This document shows, piece after piece, positions 17,572-25,536 of a stretch of DNA of 64,000 bases. The first letter of the stretch is position 1, and the number at the start of each line of letters is the position of its first letter. This DNA is from RHLJ01 sp965222205 (GTDB lineage Bacteria > Bacteroidota > Rhodothermia > Balneolales > Balneolaceae), in contig OZ244932.1 of assembly GCA_965222205.1 (NCBI GenBank), positions 2,666,001 through 2,730,000 of the forward strand. The letters are read 5' to 3'. Below the pieces are notes generated by a model. The model ran no database searches, had not been told where the DNA came from, and worked only from the letters and a program-made list of their open reading frames with translations. The position numbers and the translations under genes were made by a program.

Positions 17572-19575
17572 TTGCTTCAACTTGATAACATAACTCTCTC
17601 TCTTGGCGATCGCGATCTGCTCGATGGTATAAGTACGATTATTAATCCCGGTGACCGGGTTGGTTTAGTGGGGCCGAATGGAGCTGGAAAATCTACTTTG
17701 CTGAAGATCATTATGGGTATTCAGGAAATGGATGCCGGACAAATTTCGATGGCTGGTTCCGAGACATTAGGCTATCTCCCTCAGGACGGGGTAGACCCCG
17801 ATTTCGAACTAACCGTGATTGAAGAGGTTGAGACGGCTTTCAAAGAGCTATTCGATTTGGAGATGAAAGTTAAATCCATCCAGGAACAACTAGCTCAAGT
17901 CGATCATGATTCGAAAGAGTATCAGCGATTGATGGAGAAATACGGAGAGCTTCAGACTCAGCTGGAGACCTCCGGATTGTATACACTCCGTTCTGAAATT
18001 GAGAAAGTCCTAATGGGGCTTGGCTTCTCGGAAGATGATTTCAATCGTTCTACTTCTGAATTCAGTGGTGGTTGGTTGATGAGAATTGCCCTCGCTAAAC
18101 TCTTGCTTCGTGAGCCGACTTACCTTTTGTTGGATGAGCCTACCAATCACCTGGATATAGAATCGCTGCAATGGATTGAAGGCTTCCTCAAAAACTATGA
18201 CGGTGCTGTAATAGTCGTATCTCACGACCGGGCCTTTCTGGACATTCTGACAACCCGGACTTTGGCTATCCGTCAAGGCGATATGAGTGATTATGCGGGC
18301 AACTATTCTTTCTATGAAAAGAAATGGGAGGAAGAGCGGGAGCTGCTTATGAATGCTCAGAAGAATCAGGAAAAACAGATCAAAGAAACTCAGGAATTCA
18401 TTGATCGTTTCCGATACAAAGCTACGAAGGCGCGTCAGGTTCAAAGTCGTGTTAAACAGCTTGAAAAGATCGACCGCATTGATGTGGGTGATGAACTGGC
18501 GAGTGTTTCTTTTCGATTCCCCCCTCCTGAACGTAGCGGACAGGTTGTAATGAAACTAGATCATATCACTAAACGCTATGGTGATAACACCGTTTTCGAA
18601 GGGCTTGATTATGAGATTGACCGGGGAGACAAAATTGCAGTAGTGGGTCCCAACGGTGCCGGTAAATCGACTTTGATTCGAATTCTTTCAGGGAATGAAC
18701 CCATTCAGGCTGGAAACAGAAAAGAAGGCCATAATGTAACTACCTCTTACTTTGCTCAGCATCAGGCGGATGAACTGGATTTGGATGCGGATCCACTGGA
18801 AGTAATGATGCAAGCCGGTTCCCGTGAGAAAGAAAGCCGATTACGTTCCATACTTGGTAGTTTTCTGTTTACCGGAGATGATGTTTTCAAGAAAGTGAAG
18901 GTACTTTCAGGTGGTGAAAAATCCCGACTGGCTTTAGCGAAGATGCTGCTTTCACCAGCTAACTTTCTCATTTTTGATGAGCCGACGAACCATCTGGACA
19001 TGAGCAGTAAAAACATCCTTCAACAAGCGATTCAGCAGTATGAAGGAACTTGTATGATTGTGTCTCACGACCGGTCTTTTCTTGATCCAATTGTTAACAA
19101 AGTCCTTGAGATCCAACCCGGACGAATTCGTACTTATTTAGGCAACGTGAGTTATTTCCTGGATAAGAAGAAAGAGGAATTAAACCCCACATCTAGTCAT
19201 CCCGGCGAAGGCCGGGATCTTGATCTCAATAGAAATCCAGATTCCCGTCTAAGCGGGAATGACGATAATCAAACAGAACAGAAATTATCAAGAAAAGAAG
19301 AACGTCGACTTGAAGCAGAACGTAGAAATGCCCTAAACAAGAAAGTACGTCCCATTAAACAGAAGCTCGAAAAGGTAGAAAAAGAAATAGAAGCAAATGA
19401 AACGCGCAAAGCTGAAATCGAAGAGCTAATGGCTCAAACCGATTTCTATGATGATCCGGAAAAAGTAAAAGAAACATCTTTGGAATATGAATCCCTCAAA
19501 AACGAGATCACTGATCTGATGTTCAAATGGGAAGAATACTCCAGTAGAATTGAGGAAGTTGAGGCTGGATTATAA
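17572..19575 (+). CDS. ABC-F family ATPase with palindromic-element insert
   Basis: 667-residue soluble twin-ABC protein of the ABC-F family (Uup/EttA type), ribosome-associated translation or resistance factors without membrane helices. TTG start at 17572 (the frame has a TGA at 17548 and no earlier ATG; 'LQLDNITLSLGDRDLL' is the normal N-terminus). First ABC: Walker A 'GPNGAGKST' (34-42), 'FSGGW', 'LLLDEPTNHLD'; linker helices ~240-310; second ABC: 'GPNGAGKST', 'LSGGEKSR', 'FDEPTNHLD'; C-terminal coiled coil. Between the second ABC and the coiled coil, about residues 541-565 are encoded by a palindromic repeat that keeps the frame ('SSHPGEGRDLDLNRNPDSRL'). Likely tolerated, as it lies in a linker. 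Confidence 0.92.
   Translation: MLQLDNITLSLGDRDLLDGISTIINPGDRVGLVGPNGAGKSTLLKIIMGIQEMDAGQISMAGSETLGYLPQDGVDPDFELTVIEEVETAFKELFDLEMKVKSIQEQLAQVDHDSKEYQRLMEKYGELQTQLETSGLYTLRSEIEKVLMGLGFSEDDFNRSTSEFSGGWLMRIALAKLLLREPTYLLLDEPTNHLDIESLQWIEGFLKNYDGAVIVVSHDRAFLDILTTRTLAIRQGDMSDYAGNYSFYEKKWEEERELLMNAQKNQEKQIKETQEFIDRFRYKATKARQVQSRVKQLEKIDRIDVGDELASVSFRFPPPERSGQVVMKLDHITKRYGDNTVFEGLDYEIDRGDKIAVVGPNGAGKSTLIRILSGNEPIQAGNRKEGHNVTTSYFAQHQADELDLDADPLEVMMQAGSREKESRLRSILGSFLFTGDDVFKKVKVLSGGEKSRLALAKMLLSPANFLIFDEPTNHLDMSSKNILQQAIQQYEGTCMIVSHDRSFLDPIVNKVLEIQPGRIRTYLGNVSYFLDKKKEELNPTSSHPGEGRDLDLNRNPDSRLSGNDDNQTEQKLSRKEERRLEAERRNALNKKVRPIKQKLEKVEKEIEANETRKAEIEELMAQTDFYDDPEKVKETSLEYESLKNEITDLMFKWEEYSSRIEEVEAGL
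19196..19263. repeat. RPE-like palindromic element inside the ABC-F gene
   Basis: 68 bases with inverted ends (GTCAT...ATGAC) holding two hairpins: CCCGG/CCGGG around GCGAAGG-type bases, then TCCCG/CGGGA. It is translated in frame as part of the ABC-F linker. The same architecture recurs in intergenic DNA at 47942-48048. It resembles the class of palindromic elements known from Rickettsia (RPEs), and 'GTCATCCCGGCGAAGGCCGG'-type intergenic repeats elsewhere, that can sit inside genes. Confidence 0.85.
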
Positions 19576-19590
19576 AATCCTGCTCAGGAG

Positions 19591-20387
19591 AATAAGTCTC
19601 CTCTTGTGGGGAAATGATCAAACCAAAAAGTTCTTGGTTTGATCTGAGGGGTGTACTCTTGGATTTTACTCCGAACCATATCCAACACCCTCCGTCCCTT
19701 CGGGACACCTACCTCAAGGGAGGTCTACTCTTTTTTACTCTGTAATAAATCAATCCTAGAACCCAGAAACCTAACCACTGAGCTCATATTCCTCTTTACA
19801 TCCCAATCACTGATTCTGATGATAGTAATTCCTAGTTGCTCCAGATTATAATCTCGAATCAGGTCTTTCTCTTTTTGAATAGGATTATCATGCGAACCTC
19901 CATCTACTTCGATGGCTAACTTCAACTCGTGACAATAGAAATCGATGATATACTCATGTACCGGAATTTGACGATGAAATTGAATCCCCAGTTTTCTCCC
20001 TTTGATTTGTTTCCAGAGAAGAACCTCACCTAAAGTAGAGCTCTTTCTTAACTCTATGGCAAACTTTCTAAGTCCCGGATTGTACGGTATGATTTCGTTC
20101 CTCAGCATACTTGTTAGACCAGACAAAACTCCATTCCTTACAAAAGACTTATGAATGCCTCCAAGAGTCCTCCCTTGAGGTCTGCCTGCACGTAGCCGCC
20201 ACTTCCTAAATCTTATATGATAGAAAGGACGTTTCGGCAAAGGCAGGAAGGTGGATTGCGAAACGAAGTGGAGCAAGACGGAGGGTGTTCTTTTTACACG
20301 AAACTGGTTGCCATACCAACACCCCTCCCGCTTCGCGGTATACTGAAACGAGTTCAGCGCAGACTTCCCCTAAAGTGGAGACTTATT
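19591..20387. mobile_element. Inverted-repeat-bounded DUF559 nuclease cassette (putative)
   Basis: Three nested inverted-repeat pairs surround one small nuclease gene. Outer: 19591-19613 against 20365-20387 (20 of 23 bases match). Middle: 19684-19696 against 20277-20289 (13/13). Inner: 19711-19723 against 20169-20181 (13/13, 'ACCTCAAGGGAGG'). A further 11-bp stem with an 8-base loop lies at 19616-19644. The unit sits immediately after the ABC-F stop. No transposase is present. I infer a non-autonomous mobile unit; target-site duplications were not identified. Confidence 0.6.
19725..20108 (-). CDS. DUF559 (Vsr-like endonuclease fold) protein
   Basis: 127 residues from the ATG at 20108; a longer open frame to 20276 is poor coding sequence within the repeat region. 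DUF559 proteins have the PD-(D/E)XK fold of very-short-patch-repair nucleases. Visible: an N-terminal 'RKSSTLGEVLLWKQIKGRKL' helix with Glu28, Asp56 in 'IIDFYC', 'AIEVDGGSH' (65-73) with the ExD catalytic pair, and 'GITIIRI' near the end. Length is normal for the family. It is the only gene of an inverted-repeat-bounded cassette and may be a nicking or homing-type nuclease that helps the cassette spread; this role is inference. Confidence 0.85.
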   Translation of the reverse strand: MLRNEIIPYNPGLRKFAIELRKSSTLGEVLLWKQIKGRKLGIQFHRQIPVHEYIIDFYCHELKLAIEVDGGSHDNPIQKEKDLIRDYNLEQLGITIIRISDWDVKRNMSSVVRFLGSRIDLLQSKKE

Positions 20388-20413
20388 TCTATTCAGTTTT
20401 TTTACAACTAAAA

Positions 20414-20602
20414 CTAATTCAAATCATCGAAAAACATCCATGCAATAATAGATATACCAACTATGTACATAGTAACAGTTACCCAATAATAAACTGGTGC
20501 TTCAGATTTAGAAACAATGATCTTCTTCTCGTAAGAAAGCGTTTTACCAGTAATAAGAGTGACAAGTAAAACAAAAAATATTATTACTATTGGTATTAAC
20601 AT
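20414..20602 (-). CDS. Small two-helix membrane protein, unknown
   Basis: 62 residues: a hydrophobic N-terminal helix (1-22), a basic loop 'GKTLSYEKKIIVSKSEAP' and a second helix (about 38-57), ending in acidic residues. Not recognised. ATG at 20602, with no strong ribosome site. It lies between the DUF559 cassette and the VOC gene, 32 bases downstream of the latter's stop on the same strand, so the two could be co-transcribed. Confidence 0.45.
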   Translation of the reverse strand: MLIPIVIIFFVLLVTLITGKTLSYEKKIIVSKSEAPVYYWVTVTMYIVGISIIAWMFFDDLN

Positions 20603-20634
20603 TATTAAGGCTTATTTGTTTGAGTGGGATTAAA

Positions 20635-21048
20635 TCACTGCGCAAAAATCTGGCTTTTATCTCCAAAGGCTTTGAACTCTAATGCATTTCCGCTTGGATA
20701 CAGGAAGAACATTGTGGCTTGCTCACCGGCTTCTCCCTTAAATCGAACATAAGGTTCGATTACAAATTCAATCCCTGCAGCCTTTACCCGCTCAGAAAGA
20801 GATTCCCATTCGTCCATTTCTAAGATTACTCCAAAATGTCGAACAGGAACGCCTTTTCCATCAACTGCGCTTTTTGCAGATTCTTTAGCTTCATCCGGAC
20901 TCAAATGTGCAACAACCTGGTGCCCTCACATATTGAAGTCGATCCAGTGATCGGAAGTCCGGCCTGTGGTACAACCAAGGATTTCAGTATAAAAAGTTAG
21001 CGTTTCTTTGAGGTCTTTTACCGGAAAGGCGAGATGGAATGGATTCAT
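20635..21048 (-). CDS. VOC-superfamily (glyoxalase/dioxygenase-like) protein with in-frame TGA at codon 41
   Basis: 137 codons, with ATG at 21048 and a complete VOC fold: 'FHLAFPVKDLKETLTFYTEI' (4-23), 'DHWIDFNM' (33-40), TGA at 20926-20928, then in the same frame 'GHQVVAHL', 'VRHFGVILEMDEW' and the C-terminal 'FFLYPSGNALEFKAF'. GHQ holds a conserved metal-ligand-type His. Family members act on diverse substrates with a divalent metal; this one's is unknown. Homologues I recall have an aromatic residue where TGA stands, so a TGG-to-TGA mutation is as plausible as selenocysteine. Without readthrough the only product would be a 40-residue stub plus a possible restart at a TTG (20904). Confidence 0.75.
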
Positions 21049-21196
21049 AGTCTTTTGATTTGCCTCGGAAGCACATAACCAGAAAATATTATACTTCCGT
21101 GAGGTTACTGGAATTTGATGGGTGTTAAATTAGTTCTTTTTTTGAACCTTAACATACTTTAGTGTTTTCACGCTCTAGTAACTTATCAAATACAAC

Positions 21197-21955
21197 ATGC
21201 CTTCAAAAAAAGTAGAATTTACCGGAGCTCTTGGCGAAACCTTGGCCGCCAAACTGGATCTTCCCGAAGAAGAAAACATTAAAGCATACGCGCTCTTTGC
21301 TCATTGCTTTACATGCTCCAAAGATCTGAAGGCGGTTGGAAATATAACAAGACAACTGGCTGAAGTAGGAATCGCAACCCTTCGATTTGATTTCACCGGA
21401 TTGGGAGAAAGCGCCGGAGACTTCGCCAATACCAACTTCTCCTCCAATATCGATGACTTGGTTGCCGCATGCAGGTTTCTAACCGAAGAATATGAAGATC
21501 CGGCCATATTAATTGGTCATTCCTTAGGTGGTGCCGCGGTACTTCAGGCAGCTAATCAAATGGAATCTGTTAAAGCCGTTGCTACTATCGGCGCCCCTGC
21601 CGAGCCTGATCATGTAAAACAAAACTTTGAGATGAGTTTGGATGAAATTGAGGAGAAAGGAGAGGCTGAAGTCAAACTTGCGGGTCGACCCTTCACTATC
21701 AAAAAGCAATTCGTTGACGATTTGGATGAAGTTCGTATGAAAGATTACATCAAAAATCTGGATCGGGCGCTCATCATCTTTCACTCTCCTATCGATAATA
21801 CCGTTGGAATTGATAACGCCCAGAAAATTTTTGTAGCTGCTAAACATCCTAAGAGTTTTATTTCTTTGGATACCGCAGATCACCTTCTTCATGAAAAAAC
21901 TGACAGTGAATTCGTTGGCAAAGTGCTCGGAACCTGGGCGGAGAAGTATATTTAA
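21197..21955 (+). CDS. Alpha/beta hydrolase
   Basis: 252-residue cytoplasmic hydrolase, similar to the hydrolase half of alpha/beta hydrolase-OsmC fusion proteins ('FAHCFTCSKDLKA' near residue 34 is typical of that group). Nucleophile elbow 'GHSLGG' (about 110-115), acid in 'SPIDNTV' (about 200) and His in 'ADHLL' (about 234) complete the triad. No signal peptide. No OsmC gene is adjacent. Substrate unknown, perhaps a small ester or peroxide-linked compound. Monocistronic, divergent from the VOC gene. Confidence 0.85.
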   Translation: MPSKKVEFTGALGETLAAKLDLPEEENIKAYALFAHCFTCSKDLKAVGNITRQLAEVGIATLRFDFTGLGESAGDFANTNFSSNIDDLVAACRFLTEEYEDPAILIGHSLGGAAVLQAANQMESVKAVATIGAPAEPDHVKQNFEMSLDEIEEKGEAEVKLAGRPFTIKKQFVDDLDEVRMKDYIKNLDRALIIFHSPIDNTVGIDNAQKIFVAAKHPKSFISLDTADHLLHEKTDSEFVGKVLGTWAEKYI

Positions 21956-22448
21956 GATTTCGAACCGGACCGAAGGGTTGGTTCAAGCAAGAGAAAAAAC
22001 TAAATATTCTACTCTTAGCCAAAAGTTGTTTCAATTTTAGTAGCTTGTCTCAATGTAATTAACCCATTCAAAGTTCTACTCCGAATTTTGTTACGGTCTC
22101 CAAACCAAGACCAGAAAAAATGGGCAAACCCCGGACTTAGAGGGAATCAGGGCCGTAATCGTTCGTATGATCAAAGATTCGTAAAAACGAAATCTGCATT
22201 ATTTCTGGCGGGTTTTGGGTACTGTCGCCTGTCCCGTTGAAGAACGGGAACCGCTCAAAAGTACCAGAAGATCAAGTCCCTTAATAGGAGATTCATCAAC
22301 TACCCTCAATGAGAAACAGACGTTGATCTGTAGACCGCCTCGGTTAGGTTACCTGTTTCACGTTAACCCCGGGATAAATCCCAGGGATATACAGATTCAA
22401 CTCCCCTCACAGATTGTATACCTGTAACCTTTCCAAAACTCTTTCGTG
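21956..22448. other. Gene-free stretch with short hairpins
   Basis: About 490 bases without a convincing gene. A 70-codon open frame at 22215-22427 has no family resemblance and a composition unlike its neighbours. Small stem-loops are visible: 'CCCGTTGAAGAACGGG' at about 22231-22246 and a CCCGGGA/TCCC-A-GGG stem near 22369-22387. A non-coding RNA or a decayed insertion is possible but not supported further. Confidence 0.4.
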
Positions 22449-22477
22449 TTGACTTACATTGAACTTCTATGTATTCT
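22449..22477 (+). promoter_or_regulatory. Promoter of the padR-permease operon
   Basis: TTGACT at 22449-22454 and TATTCT at 22472-22477 with a 17-base spacer, a good match to the general housekeeping-type -35/-10 pattern. It ends about 30 bases before the PadR start codon. The -10 box lies inside the inverted repeat described next. Confidence 0.5.
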
Positions 22478-22488
22478 CTTTTACATAG
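22467..22488. promoter_or_regulatory. PadR operator (CTATGTA-N8-TACATAG)
   Basis: Perfect 7-bp inverted repeat with an 8-base spacer. PadR-family repressors are known to bind ATGT-N8/10-ACAT dyads, and this one overlaps the -10 box directly upstream of a padR gene, so autoregulation with repression of the whole permease cluster is likely. Confidence 0.6.
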
Positions 22489-22506
22489 AACCTCAAGGTA
22501 TACATT

Positions 22507-22851
22507 ATGCTATCAAAAGAACTCATGGCGGCGTCAACACGCCCACTTATTTTAACCATCCTTAAACGAGGCGAAAGCTACGGGTATCAAATCATTCAGG
22601 ATGTAAAGCAGCTTTCTGGGGGAACTCTCGAGTGGTCGGATGGAATGCTCTACCCGGTCCTGCATAAGCTCCAGAAAGACGGGTGTATTCAATCTAAATG
22701 GGTGATTTCAGATGAAGGAAGAAGAAGGAAGTATTACTCCATTACGGAAACTGGTTTAGAAGAACTTCAAACAGCGAAAGAGCAGTGGCTAAGCATTCAT
22801 GAGGTTTTCGCGAAAATCTGGGGACCGACTCCACAATGGGCAACTGATTAA
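22507..22851 (+). CDS. PadR-family transcriptional repressor
   Basis: 114-residue winged-helix protein: 'LILTILKRGESYGYQIIQDV' helix-turn-helix start (17-36), 'WSDGMLYPVLHKLQKDGCIQ' recognition helix and wing (about 42-61), 'RRKYYSITETGLEEL' and a short C-terminal dimerisation helix. This is the small PadR-s2 type that usually represses neighbouring transporter genes and is relieved by a small molecule. It begins 11 bases before the first permease and is preceded by a promoter overlapping a PadR-type dyad, so it probably controls itself and the five permeases. Confidence 0.93.
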   Translation: MLSKELMAASTRPLILTILKRGESYGYQIIQDVKQLSGGTLEWSDGMLYPVLHKLQKDGCIQSKWVISDEGRRRKYYSITETGLEELQTAKEQWLSIHEVFAKIWGPTPQWATD

Positions 22852-22862
22852 ATGGAGATTTT

Positions 22863-25535
22863 ATGTTCGATTTAGAAAAAGCAATCAAAGAATGGAAACA
22901 AAGCCTTCGCAAAAACAGAGGATATGAAGATGGCGACATTGAAGAGCTGGAGTCTCATTTAAGGGATGAAATAGACCGTTTAAAAGAAAGCGGTGATTCA
23001 GAAGAGTCATCCTTTCTAAGAGCAAAAAAAACAATAGGTGAGTTTGAAGCAGTCGGAGAAGAATTATATAAAAACAGATCTAACAGGATTAACCCTACTC
23101 CACCCTGGCAACAAAAAAGCTGGATGCCCATCATGTTGCCCAATTATTTGAAAATTGCTCTTCGCTCGCTCAAGCGAAATATGGTTTTCTCTGCAATTAA
23201 TGTGGTAGGTCTTTCTATCGGAATAGCATGTTGCATTTTGATTGTGATGTTTATCCGGCATGAGTATTCTTTCGATTCATTTCATTCTAAATCAGACCAG
23301 ATATACCGTGTTAATAAAGTAGTAACAGAACAAACTCACAATTCTGAGGAATTGCATGCGCTTACCTCAGGTCCAATGGGTATTCAAATGAAAGAAGACT
23401 TCCCTGAGGTGGAAGAAGTGGTACGAATTCGTAACTGGTTCGATGAGGTTCTGGTTTCTGTTGACGAAACTAATATTAAAGTTTCTGAATTTGTATTCGT
23501 TGATTCAACCTTCTTTGATGTTTTTGATTTTAAACTGATTTCAGGGGATCCAAAAAAGGTTTTAACCCAACCTTTAACAGTAGTTTTATCAGAGGAAACT
23601 GCTGAACTCTTTTTCCAAAACCAAAACCCAATTGGAAGAACAATAATAGGACTAAATGGACAGGAGTTTACAGTAACCGGTTTAGTAGAAAACACTCCCG
23701 AAAATTCGCATATTCAATACGATATACTGGCATCATGGTCTTCAGTAGGGCCATCTGCACTAGACTTTTCATGGATGGATGGACGGTGGTTTCCTCAGTC
23801 AATTTATACCTATCTGCTCCTTAATCGAAATGCCGATGCAGCAAATCTCGAAGCACAGTTGCCCGAGTTTATGCAATCATATTTCCCTCAAAGAGCCGAT
23901 TCATATAAACTCTATCTTCAACCTTTCAATGATATTTATCTCAACTCTTCGGATATATTATGGATTGAGCCTTTCAAAAGCGGGTCTGAAAGCAGTTTAA
24001 CCATTTTCATTACTGTTGCTTTTCTAATCCTGGTTATTGCATGCATCAACTTTATGAATCTTTCTACAGCATTAGCAACAAAACGTGCTGCTGAAGTTGG
24101 CATCAGAAAAGTTTATGGAGCATTTAGAAAACAATTAGGCACTCAATTCCTGGGCGAAAGTGTTTTGTATAGCCTCCTGGCTTTTGTAATCGCACTACTT
24201 TTGGTTGGCTTTTCTAAGCCTTTGCTTAATTATGCCCAGATTGACAATTCGTTTTTACAGCTTAGCGGAAATATACGTTTGATCTTTATCCTCCTCGGAG
24301 GAATTAGCGTTATCGGAATTTTGGCAGGCATTTATCCCGCTTTGATTTTATCAGCATTTAAACCCGTTACTGTTCTTTATAACAGAGCATCGCTATCTGT
24401 AAAAGGAACCGGATTCAGGAAAATACTGGTCATAATACAATTTTCACTTTCGATAGGGTTAATCATTGGTACTATCATTATCAACAAGCAACTCGAGTTC
24501 GCTTTAAACTCTGATCTAGGATTTGAAAAAGATCAAATTATTGTACTACCAATTGGTGATACTGAGATTTCTAATTTCGGGGAAGCTTTCAAAAATGAAT
24601 TAGTAAGACATTCCGGAGTTATCGCCGCGACAGGAAGTAACAGCTATCCGGGATCAACATTTATGAGTTATGGGATTGAACCTGATGGAATTGAGGGTTC
24701 AGATAGCGAGTGGACTTCTAATGTTTTATTAATTGATGATCAGAGCTTACTTAGTACTTATGGTTTTGAACTAGTCGCGGGAAGATATTTTGAACCCGGA
24801 TTATCTACTGACTCCTCACAGTCAATTGTAATAAATCAGTCTCTGGCTAATAGCCTTGGATGGGAAGACCCTGTTGGTCGTCGATTAGATATTCCAGGCG
24901 ATGTTGAAGAGGGTTATGTAATTGGTGTGATTAATGATTTTCACACCAGATCGTTCCGGGAATCCATTGAACCGCTTGTAATATTTATGGATCAACGTTG
25001 GAATAATATTTCCGTAAAAATATCTCCTGAAAATGTACCTGAGACACTTGCATATATAGAAGGAAAATGGGCTGAATTTGACTCTGTTTACCCTTTTGAA
25101 TATGAGTTCCTTGATCAGACTTATTCTAAACTTTACGAAAATGAAAAAAGGATGAAAAACCTACTAACCCTTTTTTCCAGTTTTGCCATTTTGGTTGCCT
25201 GTCTGGGGCTATTTGGGCTTTCGATTTTTTCAACGAATAACCGAATTAAAGAAATTGGTATCCGCAAAGTTTTGGGTTCCTCTGCCTTTAACATTGTTGT
25301 ACTTATTTCAAAAGACTTTGTCTCTTTAGTACTGCTTGGATTTATTCTTTCCGCTCCCATTTCCTATTATATAGCCTCCCTTTGGCTCAAAGATTTCACT
25401 TATAGAACCTCTATTGGAATAGAGCCTTTCCTCTTTTCTGGAGTCATAGCTCTATTGCTGTCAATCATTACTATCTCCTCTCAGGCTTTCAAAGCTGCTT
25501 CTGCTAATCCCGTCAAAAGTTTAAAAAATGAATAA
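22863..25535 (+). CDS. ABC-type permease, MacB/FtsX fold with N-terminal prefix domain (copy 1 of 5)
   Basis: 890 residues. Residues 1-75 are the soluble 'permease prefix' domain ('FDLEKAIKEWKQSLRKN', 'YEDGDIEELESHL'); then helix 1 (~100-122), a MacB periplasmic core domain, three FtsX helices (~380-500), a second half with its own helix, periplasmic domain and three FtsX helices (~770-885). This is the double-MacB architecture of large permeases related to lipoprotein or macrolide exporters, which need a separate LolD/MacB-type ATPase; none is encoded nearby. It follows padR by 11 bases and has the Shine-Dalgarno-like GGAGA. Substrate unknown; efflux or envelope-stress function is inferred. 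Confidence 0.9.
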   Translation: MFDLEKAIKEWKQSLRKNRGYEDGDIEELESHLRDEIDRLKESGDSEESSFLRAKKTIGEFEAVGEELYKNRSNRINPTPPWQQKSWMPIMLPNYLKIALRSLKRNMVFSAINVVGLSIGIACCILIVMFIRHEYSFDSFHSKSDQIYRVNKVVTEQTHNSEELHALTSGPMGIQMKEDFPEVEEVVRIRNWFDEVLVSVDETNIKVSEFVFVDSTFFDVFDFKLISGDPKKVLTQPLTVVLSEETAELFFQNQNPIGRTIIGLNGQEFTVTGLVENTPENSHIQYDILASWSSVGPSALDFSWMDGRWFPQSIYTYLLLNRNADAANLEAQLPEFMQSYFPQRADSYKLYLQPFNDIYLNSSDILWIEPFKSGSESSLTIFITVAFLILVIACINFMNLSTALATKRAAEVGIRKVYGAFRKQLGTQFLGESVLYSLLAFVIALLLVGFSKPLLNYAQIDNSFLQLSGNIRLIFILLGGISVIGILAGIYPALILSAFKPVTVLYNRASLSVKGTGFRKILVIIQFSLSIGLIIGTIIINKQLEFALNSDLGFEKDQIIVLPIGDTEISNFGEAFKNELVRHSGVIAATGSNSYPGSTFMSYGIEPDGIEGSDSEWTSNVLLIDDQSLLSTYGFELVAGRYFEPGLSTDSSQSIVINQSLANSLGWEDPVGRRLDIPGDVEEGYVIGVINDFHTRSFRESIEPLVIFMDQRWNNISVKISPENVPETLAYIEGKWAEFDSVYPFEYEFLDQTYSKLYENEKRMKNLLTLFSSFAILVACLGLFGLSIFSTNNRIKEIGIRKVLGSSAFNIVVLISKDFVSLVLLGFILSAPISYYIASLWLKDFTYRTSIGIEPFLFSGVIALLLSIITISSQAFKAASANPVKSLKNE

Positions 25536-25536
25536 C

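Noticed and set aside
22215..22427. 70-codon open frame between the hydrolase and padR
   Set aside because: No family resemblance, odd composition, no ribosome site, and it runs through small hairpins; treated as chance.
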